DNA from: Burkholderiales bacterium PBB1 | GTDB lineage: Bacteria > Pseudomonadota > Gammaproteobacteria > Burkholderiales > Burkholderiaceae_C | DNA: 64,000 nt | Assembly: GCA_002255905.1 (NCBI GenBank) | Contig: NKIN01000002.1 | Span: 124,001-188,000 of the forward strand | Direction of reading: 5' to 3' | Part shown: one piece after another, positions 1 to 12,491 of the stretch | Numbering within the stretch: position 1 is the stretch's first letter | How the letters are laid out: the number at the start of each line of letters is the position of its first letter | Notes under the pieces: model-generated | The model's input: only the letters and a program-made list of their open reading frames with translations | Database searches by the model: none | Told to the model about the DNA's origin: nothing | Position numbers and translations under genes: made by a program

Positions 1-125
1 ACGAAGGCGGCACGCCCTTGCTCGACGATCAGGTAGGCCGCGTCGAACATCGGTCGCTGGTAGCCGGTGTCGATCAGCCAGATGCCGTGGTCGAGCGGGG
101 TGGCGTGTTCAGAGCGGAAAGCCAT
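1..125 (-). CDS. MBL-fold metallo-hydrolase, N-terminal fragment (runs off left edge)
   Basis: Only the first 41 codons are in the window. The translation begins MAFRSEHATPLDHGIW and continues with a DTGYQRP segment and an AAYLIVEQG strand. This resembles the first beta strands of metallo-beta-lactamase-fold hydrolases of the glyoxalase II type. The zinc-binding HxHxDH motif lies beyond the edge and cannot be checked. It is divergent from the ArsC-like gene that starts 78 bp away. The family call is by recognition of the N-terminus only. Confidence 0.55.
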   Translation of the reverse strand, partial: MAFRSEHATPLDHGIWLIDTGYQRPMFDAAYLIVEQGRAAF

Positions 126-202
126 GGAGGTGATCGGGAATCAGGGCGTGGCAGTGTAGGGCGTGGGCTATCGTCTCGACGACGTTCCGAACCTGGCTTC
201 CC

Positions 203-553
203 ATGACCACCACCGTTTACGGCATCCCGAACTGCGACACCGTCAAGAAGGCGCGTGCCTGGCTGCAACAGCAGGGCGTGCCCCATGATTTTCATGATTA
301 CAAGAAGCTGGGCGTGCCGCTGCCCCGGCTCGATGCGTGGATGCACACGCTGGGCTGGGAGGCGCTGCTCAATCGCAAGGGCACCACCTGGCGCAAGCTG
401 GATGCTGAGCAGCAGGCCGCTGTGACCGATGCGGCCAGCGCTCGCGCCTTGATGCTGGCCCAGCCCAGCGTGATCAAGCGCCCGGTGGTCGAGCACCCGG
501 GCGGCGTGCTGGTGGGGTTCGATGCCGAGGCGTGGGGCAGGGCGCTGGCCTGA
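203..553 (+). CDS. ArsC/Spx-family reductase (YffB-like)
   Basis: This 116-residue protein has the size and layout of the ArsC/Spx family of thioredoxin-fold proteins. The N-terminus TTTVYGIPNCDTVKKARAWL carries the single family cysteine, at about residue 11. The conserved NRKGTTWRKL and IKRPVVE segments follow. There is no second cysteine in the CxxC position, as is usual for YffB-like members. True arsenate reductase activity is therefore not implied, and the physiological substrate of this group is poorly defined. The start ATG was kept because the glutaredoxin-like beta strand begins at residue 4. Confidence 0.8.
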   Translation: MTTTVYGIPNCDTVKKARAWLQQQGVPHDFHDYKKLGVPLPRLDAWMHTLGWEALLNRKGTTWRKLDAEQQAAVTDAASARALMLAQPSVIKRPVVEHPGGVLVGFDAEAWGRALA

Positions 554-586
554 GCCGCCCCTCGCCTCCTCGCCTGCTGCGGGCGG

Positions 587-3487
<2,901 letters not shown>

Positions 3488-3554
3488 GGGGGCTCCTGAC
3501 GAGAAGGTGTGACGCGAATGTCGATCATTGTGGACGGGTGGTATGTTGCAGTCC

Positions 3555-5012
3555 ATGGACCCGATCAGCTTCTTCTGGCACGACTACGAAACCTTCGGCG
3601 TGGTGCCTCGCCGTGACCGCCCGGCGCAATTCGCTGGCTTGCGCACCGACGCCGATCTGAACGAGGTCGGCGAGCCGGTTACCTTGTACTGCCAGCCCGC
3701 CTCCGACACGCTGCCCGACCCCGAAAGCTGCCTGCTGACCGGCATCACGCCGCAGGTGTGCATGGCACGCGGTGTACCTGAACATGCCTTCGCCGCGGCG
3801 ATCGAGGCGGAGCTGGCCCGGCCCGGCACCATCGGTGTCGGCTACAACTCGATCCGCTTCGATGACGAGGTGACGCGCTTCCTGTTCTGGCGCAACCTCA
3901 TCGACCCGTATGCCCGCGAATGGCAGAACCAGTGCGGCCGCTGGGACCTGCTGGACGTGGTGCGTTGTGCCTACGCCTTGCGGCCCGACGGCATCGTCTG
4001 GCCGAAGCACGAGGACGGTCGGCCGTCGTTCAAGCTCGAACACCTGACCGTGGCCAACGCCATCGCGCACGAGGCGGCGCACGATGCGCTGTCGGACGTG
4101 CGGGCCACGGTGGCGCTGGCCCGGCTGATCAAGGACAAGCAACCGAAGCTGTGGGACTTCTGCCTGCGCCTGCGCAAGAAGGACGCCGTCATCGAGGAAA
4201 TGGCCAACGCGCAGAAGGCCGGGCAGCCGTTCTTGCATGTCTCGGGCATGTACCCGCCCGATCGCGGCTGCATCGCCTTGGTGTGGCCATTGGCGCCGCA
4301 CCCGACGAACAAGAACGAGGTCATCGTCTGGGACCTGGCCGAAGACCCGAGCGTGCTGCAGACGCTGAACGCCGAGGCGATCCGCCAGCGGATGTTCAGC
4401 CGCACCGACGCGCTGCCCGAGGGCGTGACGCGGCTGCCGATCAAGACGATTCACCTGAACAAGTCGCCGGTGGTGATTGGCAACCTGAAGACGCTGAGCC
4501 CCGAGATGGCCGCGCGCTGGGGCCTCGACATGGCGCAGGCAAGGAAGCACGCTGACGTGGCCGCTCAGCAGACCGCGCTGTTGGCCGGCCTGTGGCCCGA
4601 GGTGTTCGAACGACCAGCTGCCGCCAGCAAACCGGATGTCGATGAAGACCTGTACGGCGGCTTCGTCGGCAACGACGATCGGCGCCTGCTGCAACGGCTG
4701 CGCGGGTTGCCGCCACCGACCCTGGCCGAGCAGCGCCCGGCGTTTGCCGATCAGCGTTTGGGCGAACTGCTCTTTCGCTACCGCGCCCGCAACTTCCCGC
4801 AGACGCTGACCGAGGCCGAACAGCAGCAGTGGCACGAGCACCGCGCGAGCCGGCTGCACGACGGCGTGGGCGGGGGCCTGACGCTGGCTGCGTTCTTCGA
4901 GCGCATCGACCAGCTGGGCGATGCGCTGCCCGACCCCGACGACGAACGCGCCCAGGGCATCCTGGGCGACTTGGTGGACTACGCGACCGAGATCGCGCCG
5001 GACCGGGATTGA
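3555..5012 (+). CDS. sbcB: Exodeoxyribonuclease I
   Basis: This is a 3'-5' single-strand DNA exonuclease acting in recombination and mismatch repair. The DEDDh nuclease core starts almost at the N-terminus with [10 protein letters not shown], which supplies the first catalytic Asp and Glu. It is followed by NSIRFDDEV and by [14 protein letters not shown], which carries the late His/Asp. The protein is about 485 residues, the usual length (E. coli about 475). The ATG at MDPISFF is preferred over upstream TTG and ATG codons because the catalytic strand follows directly. No strong Shine-Dalgarno sequence is visible. Confidence 0.93.
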   Translation: MDPISFFWHDYETFGVVPRRDRPAQFAGLRTDADLNEVGEPVTLYCQPASDTLPDPESCLLTGITPQVCMARGVPEHAFAAAIEAELARPGTIGVGYNSIRFDDEVTRFLFWRNLIDPYAREWQNQCGRWDLLDVVRCAYALRPDGIVWPKHEDGRPSFKLEHLTVANAIAHEAAHDALSDVRATVALARLIKDKQPKLWDFCLRLRKKDAVIEEMANAQKAGQPFLHVSGMYPPDRGCIALVWPLAPHPTNKNEVIVWDLAEDPSVLQTLNAEAIRQRMFSRTDALPEGVTRLPIKTIHLNKSPVVIGNLKTLSPEMAARWGLDMAQARKHADVAAQQTALLAGLWPEVFERPAAASKPDVDEDLYGGFVGNDDRRLLQRLRGLPPPTLAEQRPAFADQRLGELLFRYRARNFPQTLTEAEQQQWHEHRASRLHDGVGGGLTLAAFFERIDQLGDALPDPDDERAQGILGDLVDYATEIAPDRD

Positions 5013-5017
5013 CCGGC

Positions 5018-5473
5018 CTAGGCCACCTTGTTCAACACCACCCAGATCGCCGCTGCGGTCGCGCCGATCGACAGCGCCAGCGACCATGAGATGACCATCG
5101 CCCGATTGAAGCAGACGTTCAGCGAGTAGTTCAGATCATCTTCGGCGGTCTGGAAGGTGTCGGGCGAGCCCCATTTCACATGCATCAGCAGCAGCAGGAA
5201 CAGCGCGGCCAGCAGCGACAGCACGGCCGACAGCTTCGCTGCGAAGGTCGAGACGTTCGCGATTTGCAGGCCGGCGAACACGATGGAGTTGAAGGCCAGC
5301 AAGCCACTGGCTTTCGAGATCTGGCGGTCGATCACCCGGTTCACGTAGTCGAAAGCCAATTCTGCGTTGCCGCTGAAGCGGCCGAGGATCGCGGTCTTGA
5401 AGGCCTGGCGATCAGACGCCCACCAGGGTGATCCCATCCAGTAAGTCTTCGGGGGGCGTTGGGCTGTGCTCAT
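5018..5473 (-). CDS. Small membrane protein, possibly PycTM-like (DUF5706-like)
   Basis: This is a 151-residue protein with a soluble N-terminal third and hydrophobic helices near residues 57-75, 80-97 and 125-147. The segment DRQISKASGLLAFNSIVF just before the first helix resembles the ADxKAsxLLxxN signature of Pycsar effector membrane domains and related SLATT-type proteins. No cyclase or nucleotidyltransferase gene lies beside it; its neighbours are sbcB and a pseudouridine synthase gene. It could equally be an unrelated conserved membrane protein. The family assignment is an inference from one motif and the helix arrangement. Confidence 0.6.
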   Translation of the reverse strand: MSTAQRPPKTYWMGSPWWASDRQAFKTAILGRFSGNAELAFDYVNRVIDRQISKASGLLAFNSIVFAGLQIANVSTFAAKLSAVLSLLAALFLLLLMHVKWGSPDTFQTAEDDLNYSLNVCFNRAMVISWSLALSIGATAAAIWVVLNKVA

Positions 5474-5550
5474 GGTGCGAAGGCTCCACGCAGTGGATCC
5501 GAGTTGTCTTAGCCAAAAAGCTTAGCGCGGAGCGGGCCTCGGTTCAAGCC

Positions 5551-6894
5551 TCAGCCAAAGACCTCATCGCCCCGCAGATATCGCCACTGTCCCACCGGCA
5601 GGTCGCCCAGCATCACGCGGCCGATGCGCACGCGCTTGAGGCCCAGCACCTTCAGGCCGACGGCTTCGCACATGCGGCGGATCTGGCGCTTCTTGCCTTC
5701 TTTCAGCACGAAGCGCAGTTGGTCGTCGTTCTGCCATTCGACGATGGCCGGCTTCAGGGGCTCGCCGTCGAGCTCCAGGCCATGACGCAGCCGCGCCAGA
5801 TCGTCGGCTGACAACTCGCTCGAGGCTGGGCCTGCCCCCAGCGGCCCGGCCACGCGCACCAGGTATTCCTTCTCGATCTCGCTGTCCTCGCCGATCAACT
5901 GCTTGGCGATGCGGCCGTCCTGGGTCAGCACCAGCAGGCCGGTGGAATCGATGTCGAGCCGGCCGGCGGGCACCAGGCTGCGCAGGTGCTCACGCAGGAA
6001 TCGCGTGCCTGACTGGTCGGCGTTCCATTGGTTCTCGGGCTTGACCAGCACCACCGCGGGTTCATAACCGTCTTCGGCCTGGCCGCTGACGTAGCCGATC
6101 GGCTTGTGGATCAGCACGGTGACCTTCTGCGCCTGCTGGAACTTGGCACGCGCATCGATGGTGATGCGCTGATCCGGCATCACGCGCGAGCCGAGCTCCT
6201 TGACCACCTCGCCATCGACGCGCACCCAACCTTTCTCGATCCACTCATCGGCTTCGCGGCGCGAGGCCAGGCCCAATTCGCTCATGCGTTTGGACAGGCG
6301 CAGGCTGCCGGGCGCGGCATCTGTGTGAAACGGGCCGCGCTCGTCGTCATCGTCTCGAACCGGCCGCGCCACATGGCGGCGCTTGGGTTCAGAAGGCCGC
6401 TGCGGTGGTCGCTCGGGCGGTCGTTGCCGCGGCCGTTCCGGTGGCTGCACCGGCGGGCTGACCGGGAAGCGCGGCGTGGCAATGATGGGTGGGCGGTCGG
6501 CCTGACGCGCATCGGGACGCAGCGCGCGGCTGGCTGGCTGCGCGCGACGGGGCTCCTGGCTGCGGTCGGCGTCTGATTGAAATGGCGAGCGCGCGGGCGG
6601 GCGAGATGCATCGCGCGGCGGCTGCGTTTCGAACGGCGCGCGTGATGGTGCACGTGATGGTGCGCGCGACGGGGGGCTCGATCGGCTGTCCTTCGGTCGA
6701 TCGAAAGACCGTTCATTCGGACGATCAACGGGCTGCTCCCTCGGTGGCTGCGCATCACGCCGAGCGCGCTCGGCCTGCGCTTCGGCCAGCGTCGGGCGTC
6801 GGCGCACGCCCATGCCCACGCCACGCACGGGGGCACGCTCGCTGCGGTTGGCCGGTGCGGCCGTGGTTTTCGGTTTGATCTTCAGCGTGGCCAT
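5551..6894 (-). CDS. 23S rRNA pseudouridine synthase, RluB/RluE/RluF family, with long disordered N-terminus
   Basis: It isomerises a uridine in 23S rRNA to pseudouridine. An S4 RNA-binding domain begins near residue 195 ([19 protein letters not shown]). The catalytic domain carries [18 protein letters not shown], where the Asp of GRLD is the nucleophile. The IDSTGL continuation resembles RluF more than RluB, but the exact target is not decidable by eye. The first 180-200 residues are Arg/Pro-rich and low complexity, with four tandem RAPS-like units near residues 70-90, and are probably disordered and RNA-binding. The start MATLKIKPK is chosen over an upstream in-frame codon. It lies 73 bp downstream of mutL on the same strand. 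Confidence 0.88.
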   Translation of the reverse strand: MATLKIKPKTTAAPANRSERAPVRGVGMGVRRRPTLAEAQAERARRDAQPPREQPVDRPNERSFDRPKDSRSSPPSRAPSRAPSRAPFETQPPRDASRPPARSPFQSDADRSQEPRRAQPASRALRPDARQADRPPIIATPRFPVSPPVQPPERPRQRPPERPPQRPSEPKRRHVARPVRDDDDERGPFHTDAAPGSLRLSKRMSELGLASRREADEWIEKGWVRVDGEVVKELGSRVMPDQRITIDARAKFQQAQKVTVLIHKPIGYVSGQAEDGYEPAVVLVKPENQWNADQSGTRFLREHLRSLVPAGRLDIDSTGLLVLTQDGRIAKQLIGEDSEIEKEYLVRVAGPLGAGPASSELSADDLARLRHGLELDGEPLKPAIVEWQNDDQLRFVLKEGKKRQIRRMCEAVGLKVLGLKRVRIGRVMLGDLPVGQWRYLRGDEVFG

Positions 6895-6967
6895 GCGGGT
6901 CCAGTCGGTGTGCAACGTGTGCAGTGAGAAAGAAGGGCGCCTCTCGGCGTTGATTCGTCCGGCGGAG

Positions 6968-8815
6968 TCAGCGGCCGCGCCAGAACAGCGCGTCGAGTTC
7001 GCGCCGGGTGATCTGCCGCCAGGTGGGGCGGCCGTGATTGCACTGGTCTGCGCGTTCGGTGCGCTCCATGTCGCGCAGCAGTGCGTTCATCTCGTCGAGG
7101 TTCAGGGCCCGGTTGGCGCGCACCGCGCCGTGGCAAGCCATCGTCGACAGGATCTCGTGCTGCGCGCGCTGCACCACGCTGCTGGCCTCGTGCTCGGCCA
7201 GTTCGGCCAGCACACTGCGCGCCAACTCGACCGCATCACCACCGGCCAGGGCCGCGGGCTGCGAGCGGATCGCCAGCACGGTGGGCGACAGCGGCGACAC
7301 CTCCAGCCCCAGCGTGTGCAGCGTGTCGGCATGCGCTTCGGCGGTGGCGATCTCGGCGGCGGTGGCGGCGAAGGTGGCGGGAATCAGCAGCGGCTGCGCG
7401 TCGATGCGCGAGGCGGTGAGGCTCGCTTTCAGTCGCTCGTACACCACGCGCTCGTGCGCCGCATGCATGTCGACGATCACCAGCCCCTGCGCGTTCTCGG
7501 CCAGCACGTAGATGCCTGCGATCTGCGCGATCGCCTTGCCCAGCGGCCAGGCGTCGGGGACATCGGCGTGTATGGGCGCGACCGGCTGCTGGCCGATCGC
7601 GTGGCTTTGCAGTGTGGTGGCGGCGCCCCACGGCGCAACGGGTTCGCGCGCATGAAGCACCGCGGCCTGCTGCAGGCTGAGCGCGACCTGCGCTCCGGTG
7701 GATGCGCCGCCGTCGAAGCCGCCACGCGGCGCGGGCCAGCCTGAGAGGTTCGAGGTGACGCTGCTGCCAGCGCCGGTCGCATCGTGCGTGGCCTGCGCAA
7801 TCGCCTCGGCCAGCGACGCCTCCACCGCCCGCCGAACCGCCTGGTGCACTTCGCGCGAGTCGCGAAAGCGCACCTCGATCTTCGTCGGGTGCACGTTCAC
7901 GTCGACGCGGTCGGGCGCGATGTCGATGAACAGCACATAGGCAGGCTGCCGCCCACCGTGCAGCACGTCCTCGTAGGCGCTGCGCACGCCGTGGGCGATC
8001 AGCTTGTCGCGCACGAAACGGCCGTTGACGTAGACGTACTGCAGGTCGGCCCGGCTGCGCGCCGAGGCTGGCGTGCCCGCGCGGCCGGTGATGCGAAGCA
8101 CGCCCAGGTCCAGCGACACGGGTCGGCTGTCGGCGATGAAGTCGGGGCCGAGCACGTCGGCCAGCCGAGCGCTGACATCGCCCTGATCGGCCACCCGCCG
8201 CCATTGCTGCGCCAGCTTGCCCTCGTGCCACACCGCAAAGCTGACATCGGGCCGCGTCAGTGCGTGGCGGCGCACCGCTTCCACGCAGTGCGCCAACTCG
8301 GTGGCCTCGGTCTTCAGGAACTTGCGACGCGCCGGCGTGCTGAAGAACAGCTCGCGCACCTCGACGCTGGTGCCAACACCGCGCGCGGCCGGTGTGATCT
8401 CACCCGATCGCGCATCCAGGCGGCGCGCCTGGGTGTCGTCGGCGCAGCGGCTGGCAATCGACACCTCGGCCACCGACGAGATCGCGGCCAGCGCCTCGCC
8501 GCGGAAGCCCATCGTGGCCACGTTCTCCAGGTCGCCCAGCGTTTCGATCTTGCTGGTGGCGTGGCGGCGCAGCGCCAACGGCAACTCGGCGGCGGGCAGG
8601 CCGTGGCCATCGTCCTCGACCAGTACCGCGCGGATGCCCCCGGCGATCAGCTTGACGGTGACCTCGCGCGCGCCCGCGTCAAGCGCGTTGTCGACCAGCT
8701 CGCGCACCACCGACGCCGGCCGCTCGACCACCTCGCCGGCGGCGATCTGGCTGATCAGCTCATCGGGCAGTTCCCGGATGGGGCGGCGAGGTGTGTGGGG
8801 CCCACGGGCATTCAT
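6968..8815 (-). CDS. mutL: DNA mismatch repair protein MutL
   Basis: MutL couples MutS mismatch recognition to strand incision. The GHKL ATPase motifs are all visible: [17 protein letters not shown] and TMGFRGEAL. The protein is 615 residues. The C-terminal domain carries [15 protein letters not shown], which fits the DxHA(x2)E(x4)E metal-binding pattern of endonuclease-active MutL proteins, plus [10 protein letters not shown] and CNHGRPT. From this I infer that it nicks DNA itself rather than relying on MutH. The start MNARGPHTP precedes the conserved [17 protein letters not shown]; a longer upstream frame runs under the dedA gene and was discarded. Confidence 0.95.
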   Translation of the reverse strand: MNARGPHTPRRPIRELPDELISQIAAGEVVERPASVVRELVDNALDAGAREVTVKLIAGGIRAVLVEDDGHGLPAAELPLALRRHATSKIETLGDLENVATMGFRGEALAAISSVAEVSIASRCADDTQARRLDARSGEITPAARGVGTSVEVRELFFSTPARRKFLKTEATELAHCVEAVRRHALTRPDVSFAVWHEGKLAQQWRRVADQGDVSARLADVLGPDFIADSRPVSLDLGVLRITGRAGTPASARSRADLQYVYVNGRFVRDKLIAHGVRSAYEDVLHGGRQPAYVLFIDIAPDRVDVNVHPTKIEVRFRDSREVHQAVRRAVEASLAEAIAQATHDATGAGSSVTSNLSGWPAPRGGFDGGASTGAQVALSLQQAAVLHAREPVAPWGAATTLQSHAIGQQPVAPIHADVPDAWPLGKAIAQIAGIYVLAENAQGLVIVDMHAAHERVVYERLKASLTASRIDAQPLLIPATFAATAAEIATAEAHADTLHTLGLEVSPLSPTVLAIRSQPAALAGGDAVELARSVLAELAEHEASSVVQRAQHEILSTMACHGAVRANRALNLDEMNALLRDMERTERADQCNHGRPTWRQITRRELDALFWRGR

Positions 8816-8914
8816 CGCCGCATTGTAGAAACCGCACCCGCACCGATTTCGGTGCCGGTCCGCAACGACCGCGTGGTGCAAGCAGGCAGAGTGCGCCGTC
8901 CATAATCGTGCGCC

Positions 8915-9568
8915 ATGGAAATCGTCTCGGCCCTGATCGACTTCATCGTGCACGTGGATGTGCACCTTTCGAACTTCGTGCAGCAATACGGCGCCTGGGT
9001 CTACGCGCTGCTGTTCGCGATCATCTTCGTCGAGACCGGCGTCGTCGTGATGCCTTTCCTGCCTGGTGATTCGCTGCTCTTCGTGGTCGGCGCGTTGTGC
9101 GGCGCGGGTCTGATGAACCTGCCGCTGGCCATGGCCTTGCTGGTCGTCGCAGCGATCCTCGGCAACCAGTGCAACTACGCCATCGGCCACTATTTCGGGC
9201 CCAAGGTGTTCCAGTGGGAGAACTCGCGCTTCTTCAACAAGCGCGCGTTCGAGCAGGCGCATTCGTTCTACGAGAAGTACGGTGGCATCACCATCGTGGC
9301 CGCGCGCTTCATGCCGTTCGTGCGCACCTTTGCGCCGTTCGTGGCGGGGGTGGCCGAGATGTCGCGCGCCAAATTCACCTTCTACGACGTGACCGGCGCG
9401 CTGCTCTGGGTCTGTGGCGTGACGACCGCGGGCTACCTGTTCGGCAACGTGCCGTGGGTCAAGGAGCACCTCGACAAGGTCATCTGGTCGGCCATCTTGC
9501 TGCCCGGCCTGCTGGTGCTGTGGGGCGGCTGGAAGGCGCGCCTCAAGCAATCGCAAGCGCTGCCCTGA
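8915..9568 (+). CDS. DedA-family inner-membrane protein
   Basis: The 217-residue protein belongs to the DedA (SNARE-associated/VTT) family, whose members act as lipid flippases or proton-coupled transporters. Family hallmarks are FVETGVVVMPFLPGDSLLFV near residues 44-63, GNQCNYAIGHYFG, and ARFMPFVRTFAPFVAGVAEM with its conserved arginines. The spacing of hydrophobic stretches suggests five or more membrane helices. It is divergent from mutL with a 99-bp gap that must hold both promoters. The exact substrate cannot be read from sequence. Confidence 0.88.
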   Translation: MEIVSALIDFIVHVDVHLSNFVQQYGAWVYALLFAIIFVETGVVVMPFLPGDSLLFVVGALCGAGLMNLPLAMALLVVAAILGNQCNYAIGHYFGPKVFQWENSRFFNKRAFEQAHSFYEKYGGITIVAARFMPFVRTFAPFVAGVAEMSRAKFTFYDVTGALLWVCGVTTAGYLFGNVPWVKEHLDKVIWSAILLPGLLVLWGGWKARLKQSQALP

Positions 9569-9574
9569 GCTGGC

Positions 9575-10591
9575 TCAGCCGCGGGCCGGCGCGCCACTGA
9601 GCGCGACTTTCGGGGGCCGTCGCCAGGTCGGTGTCTCCGAGCGGCGGGGCAGCGGTGGAATCACGAATTCGGGCAACTCCTGCAGGCAGAAGCTCAACGC
9701 GATCAGCGCCGTGGGCAGGTGGTACAGCATCAGCCACAGGCCGGGCTTCTCGCCGAAATCGATGCGCGGGAACAGCAGCACGGTGATGACGAGACTCACC
9801 GGCGTCAGGATCGGAATGGCGCGGCGCAGCGCCGCCCACCAGCGCGCGCGCAGATGCCGCTCGTGGAAGCGTGCCGGCGGCTCGGCCAGTGTCTGCGCCA
9901 GATGCCGCGCCGCGCGGTCTGCGGCCTGCTCGGCCCGCTGCGTGCGCCGCGCAGGCCCGCCACGCAGCCGCAGCCGGCTTTCCCATTCGTCCTTCTTGCG
10001 CACCAGCCGGGTCCAGTCCCAGCCGATCACGGCCAGCAGGTCGTCAGGCAGGTCGAGCGTGCTGCCGTCGGTGGCGAGCGTGGGCGCGAGGGTGATGTCG
10101 GCCGAGACACCGCGTGCTTCGGGCACGCGCAACGTCAGCGTGAGGTCCTCCAGATGGATGACCGCGCGGGTGAGCACCAGCGGCACCGACGGCACGCCCT
10201 CGGCCGAGGTGATCGGATCGGTCGGCACGCTGTAGCTGCGCGCGATCAGATAACCCGGGCCAACAACAAATTGCTGCTCGGGGGCGACCGCCTCGATGCG
10301 TGCGAGCAGCGCGGCGGGCTGCCGTCCGCTGGTCTGCAGCGTGGCCGTCCGGCCATCGGCCAAGGAAAGGGTGCGTGTCAGCTCGAAGTTGCCTGAACGG
10401 TAGCTGTCGAGCTGCAGGGTTTCTCGAAGGCCAGGCAGGCGGGTGGTGCCCGCATGGTCGATCGGCTTGAACAACAGCCGTCGGTTGAGCCGGTCGCTCG
10501 CGGCCAGATCGACCTGCCGGCTGCGGCGGGTGAAGGGCTCGACGATGCCCAGGATGTCGTGGTGGCTCAGCGGGCTGGGGGTGGTGGCCAT
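9575..10591 (-). CDS. Conserved hypothetical protein with two C-terminal membrane helices
   Basis: I do not recognise a named family. The 338-residue protein has a long soluble N-terminal region with beta-rich alternation (about residues 1-200) and a basic, Arg-rich stretch (about 205-255). Two membrane helices follow, near IPILTPVSLVITVLLF and LWLMLYHLPTALIALSF. It is the last gene of a three-gene minus-strand run and starts only 7 bp after the FAD-linked dehydrogenase, so the two are probably cotranscribed and translationally coupled. Its 3' end faces the dedA stop codon 6 bp away. Confidence 0.7.
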   Translation of the reverse strand: MATTPSPLSHHDILGIVEPFTRRSRQVDLAASDRLNRRLLFKPIDHAGTTRLPGLRETLQLDSYRSGNFELTRTLSLADGRTATLQTSGRQPAALLARIEAVAPEQQFVVGPGYLIARSYSVPTDPITSAEGVPSVPLVLTRAVIHLEDLTLTLRVPEARGVSADITLAPTLATDGSTLDLPDDLLAVIGWDWTRLVRKKDEWESRLRLRGGPARRTQRAEQAADRAARHLAQTLAEPPARFHERHLRARWWAALRRAIPILTPVSLVITVLLFPRIDFGEKPGLWLMLYHLPTALIALSFCLQELPEFVIPPLPRRSETPTWRRPPKVALSGAPARG

Positions 10592-10598
10592 GGGTTGC

Positions 10599-11999
10599 TC
10601 ACAGCACGCGGCCCGGGTTCATCGTGCCCCGCGGGTCGAGTGCGGATTTGATGGCGCGCATCAGCTGCCGTGCCACCGGCGACTGGGTCTGAGCCAGCAG
10701 ATCGCGTCTGAGTGCGCCGATGCCGTGCTCGGCCGAAATCGATCCGCCATGGGCCCGCACTGCCGCGTACACCCGTGTGTTCACCGCCGCTTCATGGTCG
10801 GCCAGAAAGTCGGCGGCGGGCACGCCCAGGGGCGCCTGCACGTTGTAGTGCAGATTGCCGTCGCCCAGGTGACCGAAGTTGACGACGCGGATGCCTGGCC
10901 ATGCGGCGCTCAAGGCTGCGTCGGTCTCGTGTACGAACGCAGCGATGCGCGACACCGGCAGCGCGATGTCGTGCTTGATGTTCAGCCCCTCTTCGGCCTG
11001 CGCCTGCGAGATGCCCTCGCGCAGCCGCCACATCGCAGCGCTCTGTTCCAGGCTGGCGGCCACCACGGCGTCGCCGATGCACCCGTCGTTCAGCGCCGTC
11101 TCGAGCAGCGATTCGAACACCGTCTGGGCGTGGTCTGCGCTTTCGGTGTCCGACTGCTCGAGCAGCACCGTCCATGGCCCCGGTGGCAGCGGTTGCGGCC
11201 ATTGCGGGAAATGGGTGCGCACCAGCCCCAACGCCTGTCCGTTCATCACCTCGAAGCCGGTGAGGCCTGCGCCCAGGCGTTTGCGCGCGAGATCGAGCAG
11301 CTGCACCGCGGCCTCGAGCGTGGGCACCGCGGCCATGGCCGTGCCCGTGGCGGCAGGTTGCGGGTACAGCTTCAACGTGGCGCCGGTGATCACGCCCAGC
11401 GTGCCTTCGCTGCCGATGTACAGGTCACGCAGGTCGTAGCCGGTGTTGTCCTTGCGCAGGCCCGAGAGGCCGGCCCAGACCTCGCCGGTGGCGGTGACGA
11501 CTTCGAGTCCAAGGCACAGCTCGCGCGCGGTGCCATAGCGCAGTACCTGGGTGCCGCCGGCGTTGGTGGCCAGCGTGCCGCCGATGGTGGCGCTGCCTTC
11601 GGCGGCCAGACTCAGTGGATAGAGCAGGCCCCGGTCTGCTGCGGCCTGCTGCACCTGCTGCAGCACGCAGCCGGCGTCGACCGTGATGGTCAGGTTGTCG
11701 GTGTCGATGCCCCGGATGGTTGCCAGCCGCGAGAGGCTCAACAGCACCTGCGTGCCGCTGTCATCGGGCACCGAGCCCCCGACCAGACCGGTGTTGCCGC
11801 CTTGCGGCACGAGGCTTGCACCGTGCTGCACGCAGGCCCGCACCACGGCGGCCACCTGAGCGGTGTCGGCCGGCCGCACGACGGCCAGCGCACGGCCGCG
11901 ATAGCGGCGCCGCCAGTCGATTTCCCAGGTCGACAGGTCACCGTCGCTGAGCACCTGATCGGCACCGACGGCGTCGCGCAGATCATCGAGCAGCGACAT
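10599..11999 (-). CDS. FAD-binding 2-hydroxyacid dehydrogenase (GlcD/DLD/D2HGDH family)
   Basis: It is predicted to oxidise a D-2-hydroxyacid such as D-lactate, glycolate or D-2-hydroxyglutarate to the 2-oxoacid using FAD. The PCMH-type FAD domain shows VPQGGNTGLVGGSVPD, GGTLATNAGGTQVLRYG and YIGSEGTLGVITG. The C-terminal FAD-oxidase domain shows NFGHLGDGNLHYNV and SAEHGIGALRRD. The length of 466 residues is normal. The start MSLLDDLRDAVG is chosen; upstream in-frame codons are Cys/Arg-rich noise. It sits between a DUF2069-like gene and a hypothetical gene on the same strand. The exact substrate is not determined. Confidence 0.88.
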   Translation of the reverse strand: MSLLDDLRDAVGADQVLSDGDLSTWEIDWRRRYRGRALAVVRPADTAQVAAVVRACVQHGASLVPQGGNTGLVGGSVPDDSGTQVLLSLSRLATIRGIDTDNLTITVDAGCVLQQVQQAAADRGLLYPLSLAAEGSATIGGTLATNAGGTQVLRYGTARELCLGLEVVTATGEVWAGLSGLRKDNTGYDLRDLYIGSEGTLGVITGATLKLYPQPAATGTAMAAVPTLEAAVQLLDLARKRLGAGLTGFEVMNGQALGLVRTHFPQWPQPLPPGPWTVLLEQSDTESADHAQTVFESLLETALNDGCIGDAVVAASLEQSAAMWRLREGISQAQAEEGLNIKHDIALPVSRIAAFVHETDAALSAAWPGIRVVNFGHLGDGNLHYNVQAPLGVPAADFLADHEAAVNTRVYAAVRAHGGSISAEHGIGALRRDLLAQTQSPVARQLMRAIKSALDPRGTMNPGRVL

Positions 12000-12030
12000 C
12001 GCGCAGCAGGTGGCTTCGGGCTGTGAGGCC

Positions 12031-12471
12031 TCAGCCCGGAGCGGCGTCCGCATGGGAGGCCGCCAGGGCGTGCGCCCGGTACAGGCGCCAGCGCACATGC
12101 ACCGCGCAGGCGGCGAACAGCACCACGCACAGCAGCACCTCGACACCGGCCAGCCAGGCGCTGAGGCCGCGGTCGCCCGAGGCGCGGATCACGCCTTCGA
12201 TGAAGTACAGCCAGATCATCAGGCTGACCCAGCGGTAGGTGTACATGCGGTTCTTCAGCAGGCCGACCAGCGGCACGGCGAGCGGCAGCACCTTCAGTGC
12301 GAGCGTCCGATTGCCCGTGGGCGCCAACACCAACTCCCACGCCAGGCCCAGCACGATCAGCCCGAGCAGGCTGCCCACGGCCACCGCGCGGCTCCAGGCA
12401 ACGACGGGCGGCAGTGGCGACGCAGGCGCATCGGGCTCGGAGGGCAGGGTGGGGGCGGTGCTCGGACTCAT
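12031..12471 (-). CDS. DUF2069-family membrane protein
   Basis: A short protein of about 146 residues with a Pro-rich N-terminus and four predicted helices: near AVGSLLGLIVLGLAWELVLA, TLALKVLPLAVPLVGLL, RWVSLMIWLYFIEGVI and LAGVEVLLCVVLFAACAV. The KNRMYTYRWVSLMIWLYFIE block is characteristic of DUF2069 (YjeO/PLD-like small membrane proteins of proteobacteria). The start is uncertain: MSPSTAPT is used, while two ATG codons lie 9 and 12 bp upstream. It heads the operon with the FAD-linked dehydrogenase and starts back-to-back with the yihY-like gene. Confidence 0.75.
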   Translation of the reverse strand: MSPSTAPTLPSEPDAPASPLPPVVAWSRAVAVGSLLGLIVLGLAWELVLAPTGNRTLALKVLPLAVPLVGLLKNRMYTYRWVSLMIWLYFIEGVIRASGDRGLSAWLAGVEVLLCVVLFAACAVHVRWRLYRAHALAASHADAAPG

Positions 12472-12491
12472 CGATGGCATCATAGCCAGCG

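Noticed and set aside
3525-5087. 520-codon frame opposite sbcB
   Set aside because: Composition is typical of an antisense shadow (RHQ-rich) and sbcB is a clear DEDDh exonuclease.
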